Source: Paraphoma chrysanthemicola (taxonomy: Eukaryota; Ascomycota; Dothideomycetes; Pleosporales; Phaeosphaeriaceae). Taken from it: a stretch of DNA of 64,000 bases. Under the pieces are notes generated by a model. It was not told the DNA's origin. It worked only from the letters and a program-made list of their open reading frames with translations, and did no database searches. Of this stretch, positions 34,369-45,377 are shown one piece after another. The translations under genes were made by a program, and so were the position numbers. The stretch is from positions 186,001-250,000 of the forward strand of contig JAGMWG010000013.1 in the NCBI GenBank assembly GCA_020744225.1, in the 5' to 3' direction. Position 1 is the first letter of the stretch. The number at the start of each line of letters is the position of its first letter.

Positions 34369-36293
34369 ATGGCGCCAAATCCGGTTATTCCTGCCGCGGA
34401 CAAGAAGACGGCCGAGGCCCAAACCTCAACCTCGACGCGACGCGTCGCACAGCTAACCGGGCATCTCGCACCAGCGAAAGAAACAGAGCAGGTCAATACA
34501 CGACCAGTCCTGCCCATTCCATATCCCGTATCCAAATTACAACTCGATTCCGAGCACTGTATCGACCATGTTCAAGAGGTCAAAGTCGCCGTCATTGGTG
34601 CGGGCCTCGCTGGCATCAATGCTGGCATCCTTTTGCCAGCGAAAGTACCTGGCATCAAGCTGACCATTTTCGAAAAGAACAACGACGTTGTAAGTAATTA
34701 TGATAGCGCGGCGCGGAGAAATCTAATGGCTTGCAGAGCGGTACATGGCTCGAGAACATATATCCTGGAGTCCGTTGCGATATACCAGCGCATGTTTATC
34801 AATCCACGTTCTCTCCAAACACGCAGTGGTCTGAGATATTCGCCAAGGGTGCAGAGATTCGCGATTACTGGCAAGCACAAGCGAAAAAGCATGATGTCTA
34901 CAAATACGTCAGGCTGCGACATCGAGTTGATGAAGCCGAATGGGACGATGCACAATCACAGTGGCGCCTGAAAGTTCACGACCTTAACAACAATGTTTCT
35001 TCCACAGAAACATTCAACTTCGTCATCACAGCAATCGGCCGTTTCAACTCTTGGAAGCTGCCTGACTATCCGGGATTAGACGACTATAAAGGCCATCTCC
35101 GACATACATCGAACTGGGATCCTGCGTTCGATCCTTCGAACAAGAAAATCGGAGTCATCGGCAACGGTGCAAGTGGTATACAAATTGTGCCCAATCTGCA
35201 GCTTGTCGCCAAGCATGTCACTCACTTTGTTCGGAATCCGACCTGGATTGCAACATCTTGGGCTGGTGACGAGAGAACTTTCGAGCCGCAGCCGTATTCC
35301 GAGGAAGAACGCAAGTCTTTTGAAGATCCCGCAACATATCTTGCTTTCCGAAAAGAGCTCGAAGACAGATACTGGAGACGATTCCGTGCGATGGTTCGTG
35401 GCTCCGCCGACAATGAGGGCATCCGCGAGCTATTCATCGAAGTCATGAAGAAGCGAGCAGCTAAGAAACCTGAACTTCTTGATGGCCTAATCCCAGAATT
35501 TGCACCACATTGCAGGCGACTGACACCAGGCCCCGGTTATCTGGAGTCGCTTACGGAAGAGAATGTTGAGCTCGTCAAGACACCCATTAAACGATTCACG
35601 ACTACCGGCATTGAGACGACTGATGGCAAGTCTTTTGACTTTGATGCTATACTGTGTGCGACCGGTGCCAACACCGACCTTGTACCACCTTTCCCCATCA
35701 AGTCCCGTGGAGTAGACCTCAATGAAGCATGGAAGCCTGAAGGTAAATGGGGCTTCCCCTATACATATTTAGGGTTGGCTACGCCTGGCTTCCCGAACTT
35801 GTTCTTCCTAGCGGGTCCACACGCTACTGGACCATCAGGAACCGTCCCTCAGGCTGTAGAAACAGCGCTCACATATTTCGCCAAAGTGTTCCGAAAGGTG
35901 TCCAGCCAAGGTCTCAAGTCGATATCGCCTTCAAAAGAAGCCGCGGATGACTTCATTGATTACTGCGATGCTTTCTTCCCAACGACGGTGCTGACCGACA
36001 ATTGCTCATCATGGAACAATGGCGGTGTGCCTGGCCAACGCATCCATGGGCTCTGGCCTGGTTCTGCAGCACATATCACAAGAGTTAGAAGGGAGCCGCG
36101 GTGGGAAGATTGGGAATATGAACGGAAGCACAAAGGCAACCGATTTGCCTACTTCGGCAATGGTTATACACAAGCCGAGATTGATGAGTCGACAGATTTG
36201 ACATCATATCTCAAAGCACCCGATGAGAAGGTTGATTTAAGAGATATTCATGAAAGCTGGTGGGATGTTCCAGGCGCAAAGAAGAAAGCTTAG
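34369..36293 (+). CDS. FAD-dependent Baeyer-Villiger-type monooxygenase
   Basis: Two exons, 34369-34689 and 34737-36293, with a 47-nt intron (GTAAGT, CTAAT, GCAG), give 625 aa. The first Rossmann site is VAVIGAGLAG (residues 73-82), followed by the spliced NDVSGTWLENIYPGVRCDIP. The Baeyer-Villiger fingerprint is present as YKGHLRHTSNWDP near residue 225, with Tyr in place of the usual first Phe. The second nucleotide site is IGVIGNGASGIQ near 250, and an ATG-type motif is AILCATGANTDL. Such enzymes insert oxygen next to a carbonyl, turning ketones into esters or lactones with NADPH. An N-terminal extension of about 70 residues precedes the FAD fold, as in many fungal members. It sits in the centre of the cluster between transporters. 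Confidence 0.93.
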
Positions 36294-37184
36294 TAGTAGC
36301 TAGTTAAACAAATGCTACGTTCTGTTCCCTCAATATTGCGAAGACTCTCATAAGTTTGGTACACGTCACAGCTCGAGACCATGGTGAATGTGTAACACAG
36401 CGGTGAATAAAGCTTGGAAATTGCCACGGGATACTGTACTTCTGAGAATTCTCATCTTGCGCAAATGACCTCGCCCATCGCAATCATTACTTTCATGGTT
36501 CGCAACTAAAGACGACCTTGTTTTCAAGACACCGAGTCAAGGTAACGGATAAGTATACTGCATTCGATGCGGAACAAACATACCTAGACCATGTCAACAG
36601 CAATACCTTCGGGGTTTTGCAGTCCCACTTGCTGGCGCAAGCCATTCTCTCTCACAGTATCCGAGCTGTTACATCGCGCCCAACCTGACTCATGACTTCG
36701 CGCTTCTCCCATTACGACATTTTCTTATCTCTTTCATCATCTTTTCCGCCCTTTCGCAGGAATCTTTCCGCCTTGCAGCTGCAGAGCGTCGATCTCCGCA
36801 GCCTGCCAGTGGGTTGAAACCGCGAGGCGTTCGTCAGGTACCTTGACGATGACGTGCTCCCCCATCAAAATGCCGCTCGTCGCAACGTGCCGAACCAAGA
36901 CCGAATTGACACACAACTACCCTACCAATGAGTTTTGATTCGCATACACGAGTTCTAGAATGAAAATGTCCGAGTTCCGGAGATGTGGCTCGCTGGGATT
37001 TTTGGGTCGGGCTCGTGGTGGTGCGGCTTGCACGTGCGGCTAGGCGCATCAGCATGCTTAGTTGCACCGGAGCGCCGTGGGACCAGGGATGGTTGTGCCG
37101 TGGTGTTGGGTTGTTCAAAAGGTGCTTGGGAGACTGTGATCAGAGATTGAAAACGTTGTTCGTGCTCAATCGACATTATTCACT
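36294..37184. other. Intergenic, promoter of UNC93-like gene 1
   Basis: 891 bases with no recognisable coding sequence. Short ORFs on the minus strand (up to 95 codons) lack motifs. Confidence 0.4.
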
Positions 37185-38772
37185 ATGGCGGACAAAGATC
37201 ATTCTCTCGAATCTGGTAGCGATTCAGGCGCCGAAAGGCGCGACTATCCAGGTAAGCTTTCATCCTGTTTGAATCTTGAAGTTGATGTTGATGTGTGTGT
37301 TAGTAAAATGGTATCGCTCAACGTTCTTCAATATCACCATCTTGGGTCTCTGCAACTTCTCGGCGCCGGGCATCTGGGGAGCTATGAACTCGCTCGGTGC
37401 TGGTGGAGCACAATCGCCACATCTAGTCAACGCCGGCAATGCACTCACGTTCTGTCTGATGGTGGTGAGCTGCTATTTCAGTAGTGTGATTGTGCACTAC
37501 ATCGGTATCAAGGGAGCATTAATATTTGGAACGTAAGTATTCATAAATAGTTGCCTTAGGAAACTCCAATACTCACTATTATACTAGTATTGGATACGCT
37601 CCATTCGCAGCAGCACTTTATACCAACAACCGATTCGGCACAGAATGGTTCATTTACCTTGGCGCATCTCTTTGCGGCATCTCAGCAGGTGTTTTCTGGA
37701 TGGCCGAAGCAGCTATCGCTATCGCCTATCCCGAGCCATGGAACAAAGGCAAAGCACTCGGGTACTGGCTCACATATCGCCTTGCTGGCCAGATTCTAGG
37801 CGGCGCCATCAATCTTGGTCTTAATGCCGACCGCGACCAAGCTGGTAAAGTCACGTACACGGTGTACCTGGTGTTCATTGCACTGCAATGCATCGGGCCC
37901 GTTGTTGGACTATTTCTGAATCGTCCGAGCCAGGTGCAGAGAAAGGACGGCAAGAAGGTCGTGCTTGCTATTTTGGAAAACCCTGGGTTCGAGCTCAAGG
38001 AGACGACCCGACTGTTCTTCACCAAGCGCTTCTTGCTAATCGTTCTTTGGATCGGTCAGGCAGTATTCGCGGAGGCAGTCTTCTTCACGTACCTTGCCCG
38101 TAAGCTCTTGTCCACCCTTGATTTATCTTGCGGAAAGATGCTAATTTATGGATAGTATGGTTCTCTGTCCGCGCGCGTGCTCTCGGATCCTTCCTCTCAG
38201 GAATCATTGCCGTGATCTGCGGCAACTTGTTGGGCCAGTATCTTGACCGAACTAAGCTCTCACTACGCTTTCGCGCACGTAGCGCGTTCTGGGTCATCGT
38301 CGTCCTTCAAGGCGCGTGGTGGCTCTGGGCCACGATCCTCGTCACCGAGTTCAAGTCCTCGCAGCCAACGTACGACTGGGCATCTCCAAGCTTCGGACGA
38401 GGATTCGCCGTCTTCATCTTTCTCACTGCCGGCTTCCAGATGAATTACCTTTTCCTGTACTTCTTCGTTGGAAATCTGGCTGTTGATGAGTCGCAAGTCA
38501 TTCGCTACGCAGCTTTGTTGCGAGGAACTGAGAGCGCGTGGCAGGCAGTCAGTTACGGTATAACGAGTGTGACGCTGTTCGCGGAGGTCGGCGCTGTGTA
38601 TTGGAACTTTGCGCTGTGGGCCGTGGCAATCTATCCTGCGTGGTTGGTGCTGAGGGAATTCGGTGGTGAGCAGAAGACGGCGATTGAGCAGACCGCCCAT
38701 GGTATTGTTACGCCACCAGTGAAGGTTGATGAGCCTGAGGCAGAGGCGATAAGCAAGGGCGTATTAGGATAG
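37185..38772 (+). CDS. UNC93-like major facilitator (copy 1)
   Basis: Four exons, 37185-37251, 37304-37532, 37588-38099 and 38156-38772, with 52-, 55- and 56-nt introns, give 474 aa. Splicing restores YPVKWYRSTFFNITILG, LIFGTIGYAPFAAALYTNNR and FFTYLALWFSVRARALGSF. Family hallmarks include FSAPGIWGAMNSLGAGG, NRFGTEWFIYLGASLCGISA and WMAEAAIAIAYPEPWNKGKA. About 11 to 12 hydrophobic segments are visible. UNC93-like (Ion_trans/DUF895) proteins are MFS members of unclear substrate in fungi, often found in metabolic clusters. A second copy lies at 43.6 kb. The C-terminal tail is acidic. Confidence 0.9.
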
Positions 38773-39003
38773 ATTTTGAGAGCGGAGTTAGAGTGGCCAG
38801 TGCGGACCTGAACGGAGAACCCCAAAGAATAGAAAGTGTGTCGTTGAAAGCGCAGTGGTTGTTATAGATATATGCATGTCTTGAATAGAATTTGCAGTGC
38901 TCTTCACATGATGTCTAAGAGTCTGAATGCTACGACCGCCGGAGCGCATTGTCTTGCTTTCGAACGCATACTTTTTGATTTGTCTCTTATTGACGTATTT
39001 ACA

Positions 39004-40400
39004 TCACTTTAGTACTGCGACCAAGCGCCCTCCACTAACTTCTCGCCTTCTCATTCGGTCCAATCCTTCATTGATGCCTTCTAAACCATCGACCGTGCCT
39101 ACGACATCTGGCGGGATCAATTGTCCTTTCACGAGCAATCGCTCGCACCAGGCACTCAGCGCCTCGCCCACCTCCGGTACTTCGTGGAACAGTTTGATTG
39201 GAACACTGTGCAATGCAACGCCCTCCGGTATGTCTGATTTTGGTAATCCCGTGAGGCCAACCAAATGTGATCTTTGTAGCCCGGATGCAGCCTCAAAGGG
39301 CGTAGAAGGTGGCGTGGGAAGTTTAGCGCCGGTCCGCTCGAACACTTTCGCGTCCTTGGGTAACGATGCAGGAGAAGCTTCCGGTACGGCAAGTGAGCGC
39401 AGTAGGTGTCCAGCTGTATCCTTGCCTTGCGTGTCGAAGCCAAAGCGCGCGCGATCGCCTGTGCTGGCTTTGATTACTTCGATGGCTCGTTCCGGATCAT
39501 GAGAGTCGACGACGAGATCTGGTCTGATAGCCTTGGTAGACGACAGTCTCAGCCCATGCTTCGCCCCATCAACTACTGAGATAATCTTCAACCCCGCAAG
39601 CCGTGCAATCTGCTTGGTGACATGTGCACATGTTGAACTGCCGCCCCAAATGACAAGGAAGTCTCCTGCCGTTGCGCGCTCGCTCTTCGCAATACCGCTC
39701 AGGCATTCCTGCCGTATATCTGCGGGAAGGCTCTCTGAGTCCAGACTTCGTACTATGCTGAGTAGATCCGGTCCGTCCTCAATGCTCTCGAAGCTCAAGC
39801 CCATGCATATCCCAAGTGCAAGCGCCGCAGACACAAATGCTACACCCAGTATGCTTCCGGAGTTGACTGAAATGCCTTTCGGCAGGCGTATCGTGTTGAA
39901 GGTCGAGGCTACGCTGTATTCTTGAAACGCGGCTTTCCGGAGATCTCGGTAATCTGTGGAAGGAACAACGACTAGATCGCCTTCCTTGATGCGAGACGTC
40001 GCAGTACTTGAGATTTTCACCACCGTCCCGGCAAGTTCCCGACCAGGAATGTATGGTAATGTTGGGATTCCGAAATTGTAGTCGCTTATGACCTGTCAGC
40101 TAGTGCAAAGTTGGAAGATGGAGACAAGACTAACGGTGCTTTCCAATCGATGGGGTTGAGGCCGATTGCTTCCACTCTCACAAGAACTTCATCCTTGTGT
40201 TGTGTTGCGGGTACGGGGTGGTCCTCATCAAGATCATATGGCTGGCGTATGGCATGCAACTGCAGTGCCGATTGCCTTTCGGGCAATGAATGTGCTTCGT
40301 CTCTTCGCTGGAATTCGTCCTGCGTCTTGCGTCTCTTGTTTGGTGCCGGCTCTGCGGAAGGTGCGGCCGCACTCCTGGTGCGCTTCTTCCACGATGCCAT
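39004..40400 (-). CDS. Medium-chain dehydrogenase/reductase (zinc-ADH or quinone-oxidoreductase like)
   Basis: Two exons, 40400-40135 and 40084-39004, with a 50-nt intron, give 448 aa. The join yields IGLNPIDWKAPDYNFGIPTL followed by PYIPGRELAGTVVKI, the standard MDR N-terminal pattern. The cofactor region is FLVIWGGSSTCAHVTKQIAR and the segment before it, SGSILGVAFVSAALALG, is typical. No structural zinc cysteine cluster is seen, so a zinc-free reductase, such as an enoyl reductase or quinone reductase, is more likely. The first 45 residues are basic (KKRTRS, NKRRKT) and could be a nuclear or organelle signal or a misplaced start. A longer start at 40487 is possible. It diverges from monooxygenase copy 2. 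Confidence 0.87.
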
Positions 40401-40941
40401 TGTTCCCGAAGCGAAATTCGCTATCCTGTCCTGTCGAGAGAGTTCGTGTGAATTTCCTTGGTGTTGCAAAGAGCGTTGATTATGCAAGTGCTCAAGATGG
40501 ATTTCTAACCATAAGCCGTCGACTTACCTTGTTAGGTTTTGCCGGCACTCCGAAGGGTCGTCATTCTACATTGGCTAGACAAGGCCCTGCATGCAATGTA
40601 CAGCCATTTGACAAGTCAGGACCGTATTGGGTGGAGCAGCATGATTGTCGGCATTGTGGAGTCCTATGGCGTAGCACAGTAGTGGGGTAATTGTGCGGTT
40701 CAGCGTCCAGACTAATCGGAACGTGGGTTTCTAGAGGTAACGAGAAGGGCCTACATCGGAGACGAGGACGCAGTGCCATGTTTGGCGGTGGCATTATCCG
40801 ATGCTGATGATGATGCGGTTCGCAGATAAGCGATGGCGTTAAAGAGCGTTGAAAGCACACCATCCGCCCCAAAGTACCACTCACCACACTTGTTTCGGCG
40901 CAATCGGCCAACAGACCTCCGACCACCAACAATCCTCAGGC
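40401..40941. promoter_or_regulatory. Divergent promoter, MDR reductase and monooxygenase copy 2
   Basis: 541 bases between opposed start codons. ORFs here overlap on both strands without motifs and are not called. The arrangement suggests shared control. Confidence 0.45.
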
Positions 40942-42727
40942 ATGGCAAAGAGAAAGCGCGAAAATGGGACTGCAAATGCAAAGAATGCAAAACAAAAGAA
41001 TGGGACAGCACAGCCTGGCAAGAAGCTGATCATCAATGCCTTCGTGGAGATGTGTAAGTTCACGTGACAATGTTCGACACTGCCGAAGACCTTCGCGTAA
41101 TCTACGTCTATATGCATGTGGAGACTGTCATTGGCTGACGAAGTATATGCATACAGGCAGTGGCCATCAGTCGCCTGGTCTCTGGCGACATCCTGACGAC
41201 CATTCCCATGAGTTCAACGATGTCGACCACTGGGTAGAGCTTGCGAAGCTGCTTGAAGAAGCCAAGATCCATGGTATATTCGTCGCCGATGTCCTCGGTG
41301 GTTATGATGTTTATAACGGCAATCTGGACGCGGCCAAAATCTCAGGCGCACAATGGCCTGTCAACGAGCCTCTTGCAGTCGTGAGCGCCATGGCCGCAGC
41401 AACAAAGAGCATCGGGTTTGGCGTCACCGTTTCCACGACATACGAGCAACCCTATCATCTCGCCAGAAGACTGTCGACTGTCGATCATTTGTCGAAGGGA
41501 AGGTAAGAAATTAGATTGTTTTCCTTTTGTACCTGGCTGACTTGTTATAGACTTGGCTGGAATGTACGTCGAGATGACATGGCTCATGCCCGCTTCGCTG
41601 ACAAAGCTTTAGATCGTGACCAGTTACCTTGATTCTGCTGCGCGCAATATGGGCATGAAGGAGCAGCTACAGGTTAGTATGCAAGTTCAACAGCGAACCT
41701 ATGCTGACACAAGCCAGCACGATGAGCGTTATGCACAGGCTGAAGAGTACGTGAAGGTCATGTATAAGCTCCTCGAATCATCGTGGAGAGACGACGCAGT
41801 TGTTCTCGACCGAAAGAAGGGTGTATATACAATTCCTGACCGAGTGCGAGCGATCAACCACGAAGGAAAATTCTTCAGCGTACCTGGACCTCACATCTGT
41901 CAGCCAAGTCCTCAACGTACTCCTTTGATCTTACAAGCAGGCACTTCAAAGGCGGGTAAGAGCTTTGCGGCTCAGAATGCTGAAGCGATCTTTGTCTCCG
42001 CACATGCGCCTGAGGTATGTGCGAAGAACATTGCGGAAATCAGAGAGCTCGCTTCTTCTCAATTCGGACGAGACGGAAAGAATATCAAAGTCCTAGCTCT
42101 CGTGACTCCGATCCTGGGCCGTACGGAGGAAGAGGCGCAGGCAAAATTGGCCGACTATCGAAAGTACGCGTCCCTAGAGGGAGCTCTTGCGTTATTCTGC
42201 GGCTGGACTGGAATTGATCTGGGAAAGTATGGAGACGATGAAGAGCTGCGTCAAGTGGAAAGTAATGCTGTACGATCCACGGTCGAGGGCTATGCGCGCT
42301 TCTCGCCTGGAACCTCGAAATGGACGAAGCACACGGTAGCTGAACATGTGAGCATCGGCGGAAACGGACCTATCTTTGTCGGAACCGCATCGCAAGTAGC
42401 GGACGGATTTCAGACCTGGATTGATGAGGCGGACATTGATGGATTCAATATTGTAAGCTGTCCGTATTTCTCCTTCAGATATCTTACTGACGTGCTGACT
42501 AGGCGTACGCTCTTTTCCCACAGTCATTCAAAGACGTCATTGAGTTGCTGCTCCCTGAGCTCAAAAAGCGGGGGCTGTTTTGGGATGACTATGCAGTCCC
42601 CAACGGCACATATCGTGAGAACTTCTACGCGAAAAAGGGGCAGAAGGGCCCTCTGGATGAACACGTGGCGTCCACGTATCGTTGGAAAGCCGGTGTGGAT
42701 GCAAAGGATCATATCATTCCAGAGTGA
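40942..42727 (+). CDS. NtaA/SnaA/DszA-type FMN-dependent monooxygenase (copy 2)
   Basis: Six exons, 40942-41053, 41157-41502, 41551-41563, 41613-41672, 41718-42452 and 42503-42727, give 496 aa. The third exon is only 13 nt and, with its flanks, rebuilds the invariant KGRLGWNIVTSYLDSAARNM flavin-binding stretch. Other blocks match copy 1: LIINAFVEMCSGHQSPGLWR, IFVADVLGGYDVYNG, STVDHLSKGR, HDERYAQAEEYVKVMYKLLE, PSPQRTPLILQAGTSKAGKS and DGFNIAYALFPQSFKDVIEL. The basic N-terminus (MAKRKRENGT) is unusual. Intron number and placement differ from copy 1, so the two are not a recent duplication. Reduced FMN must come from a reductase encoded elsewhere. Substrate unknown. Confidence 0.9.
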
Positions 42728-43633
42728 TTTTCATTTGGGGAGATTTGGGGAAGCGTCTTCAAAAGTCATACTGATGCAGATGGCCATAAGCGCGTGTACA
42801 ATGGAAGGACGCCACGCATCTCGAAAAGTCCAGCTCGCGCACTGAAGCACGTGCGCGGTGACGTAGTCTTTCTCATGGTACAAAATGTCACTCCGAAGCA
42901 AAAACGTCTTTGATATTGGGAGTATCATCTTCTTTGCATCAATACAATTTTGCACTGCACAGGTCGAAGTGTTCTGGAAACACGGGAGTCGCTTTCGCTT
43001 TCGGATGATCACCCAAACCGCCCGACGCAAGCAACCTTGGTCTTCCTACCCAAGCCCTCGTCACGGTACCGCCATCTCGAACGACAAAATCCATTTTCCA
43101 TCCCAAGCCACAACGCCCTCGTACCTTCCCCATCCAAACTTGCTATCTCGCCCAGCCCGCCACTCCATCGTAGCACTACAGACTTTTCCAAGCGTATGCA
43201 AGCCTCCCCGTTTGCTTCGCACCCAGACTCACGCAATGCCCACAAGCACGTTACATTTCCTCTTGGCAAGTGACATTGTGCCCAAACATGTACTGTGGTA
43301 GTTGTCGGCTGCTTTGATGCGCACCACCAAGCTTTTCTCGCTTAGGTATTGTCTCATCGCAACAACGTATAACGCCATGTGCGCCTAGCTGGATGAGGCA
43401 ACTGCTGTGGGTCCAACGAATCATGTACACGGTAGGTCTCGGCTTGAGTGCTTCGTACAGATGCCATGGGCTGGACGGGTAAGGGTCGGGCGAAAATTCT
43501 CAGAAAAGAGGGTAGCTGGCGACGTTAGAAAACGATGGGGCTCGGTGGGCGCAGGGCAAGGCGTGTGTTGAGGCGTTTGTGAGTAAATATAAGACGGGAG
43601 TCTGCTGCAGCGCATCTTTTTTGTGTTATCAAG
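42728..43633. other. Intergenic, promoter of UNC93-like gene 2
   Basis: 906 bases without a recognisable gene. A TATAAG element at 43588-43593 lies about 41 bases before the ATG at 43634 and could be a TATA box. Confidence 0.4.
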
Positions 43634-45175
43634 ATGTCGGATAAGGTTGTTGAGCCAGAGATTGAAGGCACGCATGATGCGCCCACAAAGCCAATATCGA
43701 GGTTCACGAGGTGGTATAGGAGTCCGCTGTTTAATGTAATCATTGTCGGTTTGATTTCCTTCACACAGCCGGGTATCTGGAATGCGCTCAACAGTATGTT
43801 TACCTCATTTCTTTTGCATGCCTTCATACTAACAACCTCAAGATGTCGGCGCGGGTGGCCAACAAGAGCCCTACCTCGTTAATGGCGCCAATTCGCTAAC
43901 CTTCGGCATCATGGTATTCGGCTGCTCTATTTTCGCCATTCTCGCAAACAAATTCGGTCTCAAAAATGTCCTCATTCTCGGTACCCTCGGCTACGCACCA
44001 TACAGCGCGTCCCTCTACGTCAACAATCGTTACGGCACGGAATGGTTCGTCCTTTTCGGCGGTGCAACATGCGGCATCGCAGCTTCCGCACTTTGGGCCT
44101 CCGAAGGCGCTATCGCACTCGGTTATGCAGATATTCATGACCGCGGCAAATTCACCGGTATCTGGCTCGGGCTACGCGAATTGGGTCAACTGATTGGCTC
44201 CTCGATCCAATTGTCGCTGAATTACAAGTCTGGACAGCGAGGAAAAGTCGGTTACACGACGTATCTCGTGCTGATTGCGTTGCAGTGCATGGGTCTCCCG
44301 CTCGCACTTTTGATCAGCCCGCCGCAAAAGGTCATCCATAAGGACGGACGCAAAATTGCGGACCCCACGAAGAACAAAGCAGTTATGAAAGAAATGTCTC
44401 GGTGGTTTGCTCTGCTCAAGGACAAGCGTTTCTACCTCTTGATCCCAGTCATGATTGGTTTTAACTGGAACAGCACATACCAAGGCATCTACTTGACACG
44501 TTACTTTTCCGTTCGGTCTCGCACACTCGGGGCTTTGACCTCTGGCGTTGTTGCCTCTATTGCAAACATCCTCTGGGGATGGTTTTACGACACAAGATGG
44601 TTCAGCAGGCCTACTCTGGCGAAGATGACATGGACGATCTTTGCGGTGCTTATGCTGGCACTCTTCGGATGGCAGGTCGCCAATGAGAAACTCTACTCTG
44701 AGGCGGTTCCCAAAATTACGTTGGATTGGGACCTTCCAGGCTTCGGCAGAGGTTTCGCGGTCAACGTGCTCTTCCGGTAAGTTTCGCTCGATTTGCTGAG
44801 GGAACTTTTCGCTCACACTACATCAGCTTCATGAACGAGTCCCACTACATGTTCGTATACTGGATCCTTGGAGCCTTTTTCGACGATATCGAAACTCTCA
44901 CTCTTGCTGTCGGACTGCTTCGCTCCTTCGAGTCTGTTGGTTCTTGTTTGGCATTTGGGATTGGCGCCGCCAAGATCAAGCCGATGGCGAATCTTATCGT
45001 CGCGTTCGTCATGTTCACCATCACTATTCCATCAACATATGCGGCCACCTTGCTAGTTCCCGAGCGACCGGTTGACGAACGTAAGGCACTGGCTGATGAT
45101 GACTCAGTGGACACAGAAGGGGACAAGCATGTCGAACGTGGTGCTGTAGATGCGTTGCGACGAGACAGCTTGTGA
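43634..45175 (+). CDS. UNC93-like major facilitator (copy 2)
   Basis: Three exons, 43634-43793, 43843-44776 and 44827-45175, with 49- and 50-nt introns, give 480 aa. Joins restore IWNALNNVGAGGQQEPYLVN and NVLFRFMNESHYMFVYW. It shares layout with copy 1 at 37.2 kb: TRWYRSPLFNVIIVGLISF, NRYGTEWFVLFGGATCGIAA and WASEGAIALGY. The PxFGRGFAV segment (DLPGFGRGFAVNVLF) is also shared. The C-terminus is acidic (LADDDSVDTEGDK). Presumably a plasma or vacuolar membrane transporter; substrate not predictable. Position after monooxygenase copy 2 on the same strand mirrors the pairing of copy 1 with the Baeyer-Villiger gene. Confidence 0.9.
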
Positions 45176-45243
45176 GAGTGGCAAGTTCACACGCCTTGAT
45201 AATGTCTGACGGGCTTGGCCAGTAGAATATTCATATTGGCGGC

Positions 45244-45269
45244 CATAGTTTGACTGTCGTCAAACTATG
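45244..45269. repeat. Perfect 11-bp inverted repeat (hairpin) in 3' flank
   Basis: CATAGTTTGAC (45244-45254) and its exact complement GTCAAACTATG (45259-45269) are separated by four bases (TGTC). It lies 69 bases after the UNC93-like stop and about 110 bases before the stop of the converging HET gene. It could form a hairpin in either transcript's 3' UTR. Confidence 0.8.
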
Positions 45270-45377
45270 ACCGTCGTAAATTCAAGGATGCATCGAACTG
45301 GAATTATGTTCTTCTTTTTTTGTGATGTCCCATGATTAGCGTGTGGCTGTGGTCGTATGCGGCTAGGATATCAACAA

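Noticed and set aside
28975..45175. Classical secondary-metabolite cluster
   Set aside because: No PKS, NRPS, terpene synthase or DMATS gene is present, so it is described only as an oxidative/transport cluster.
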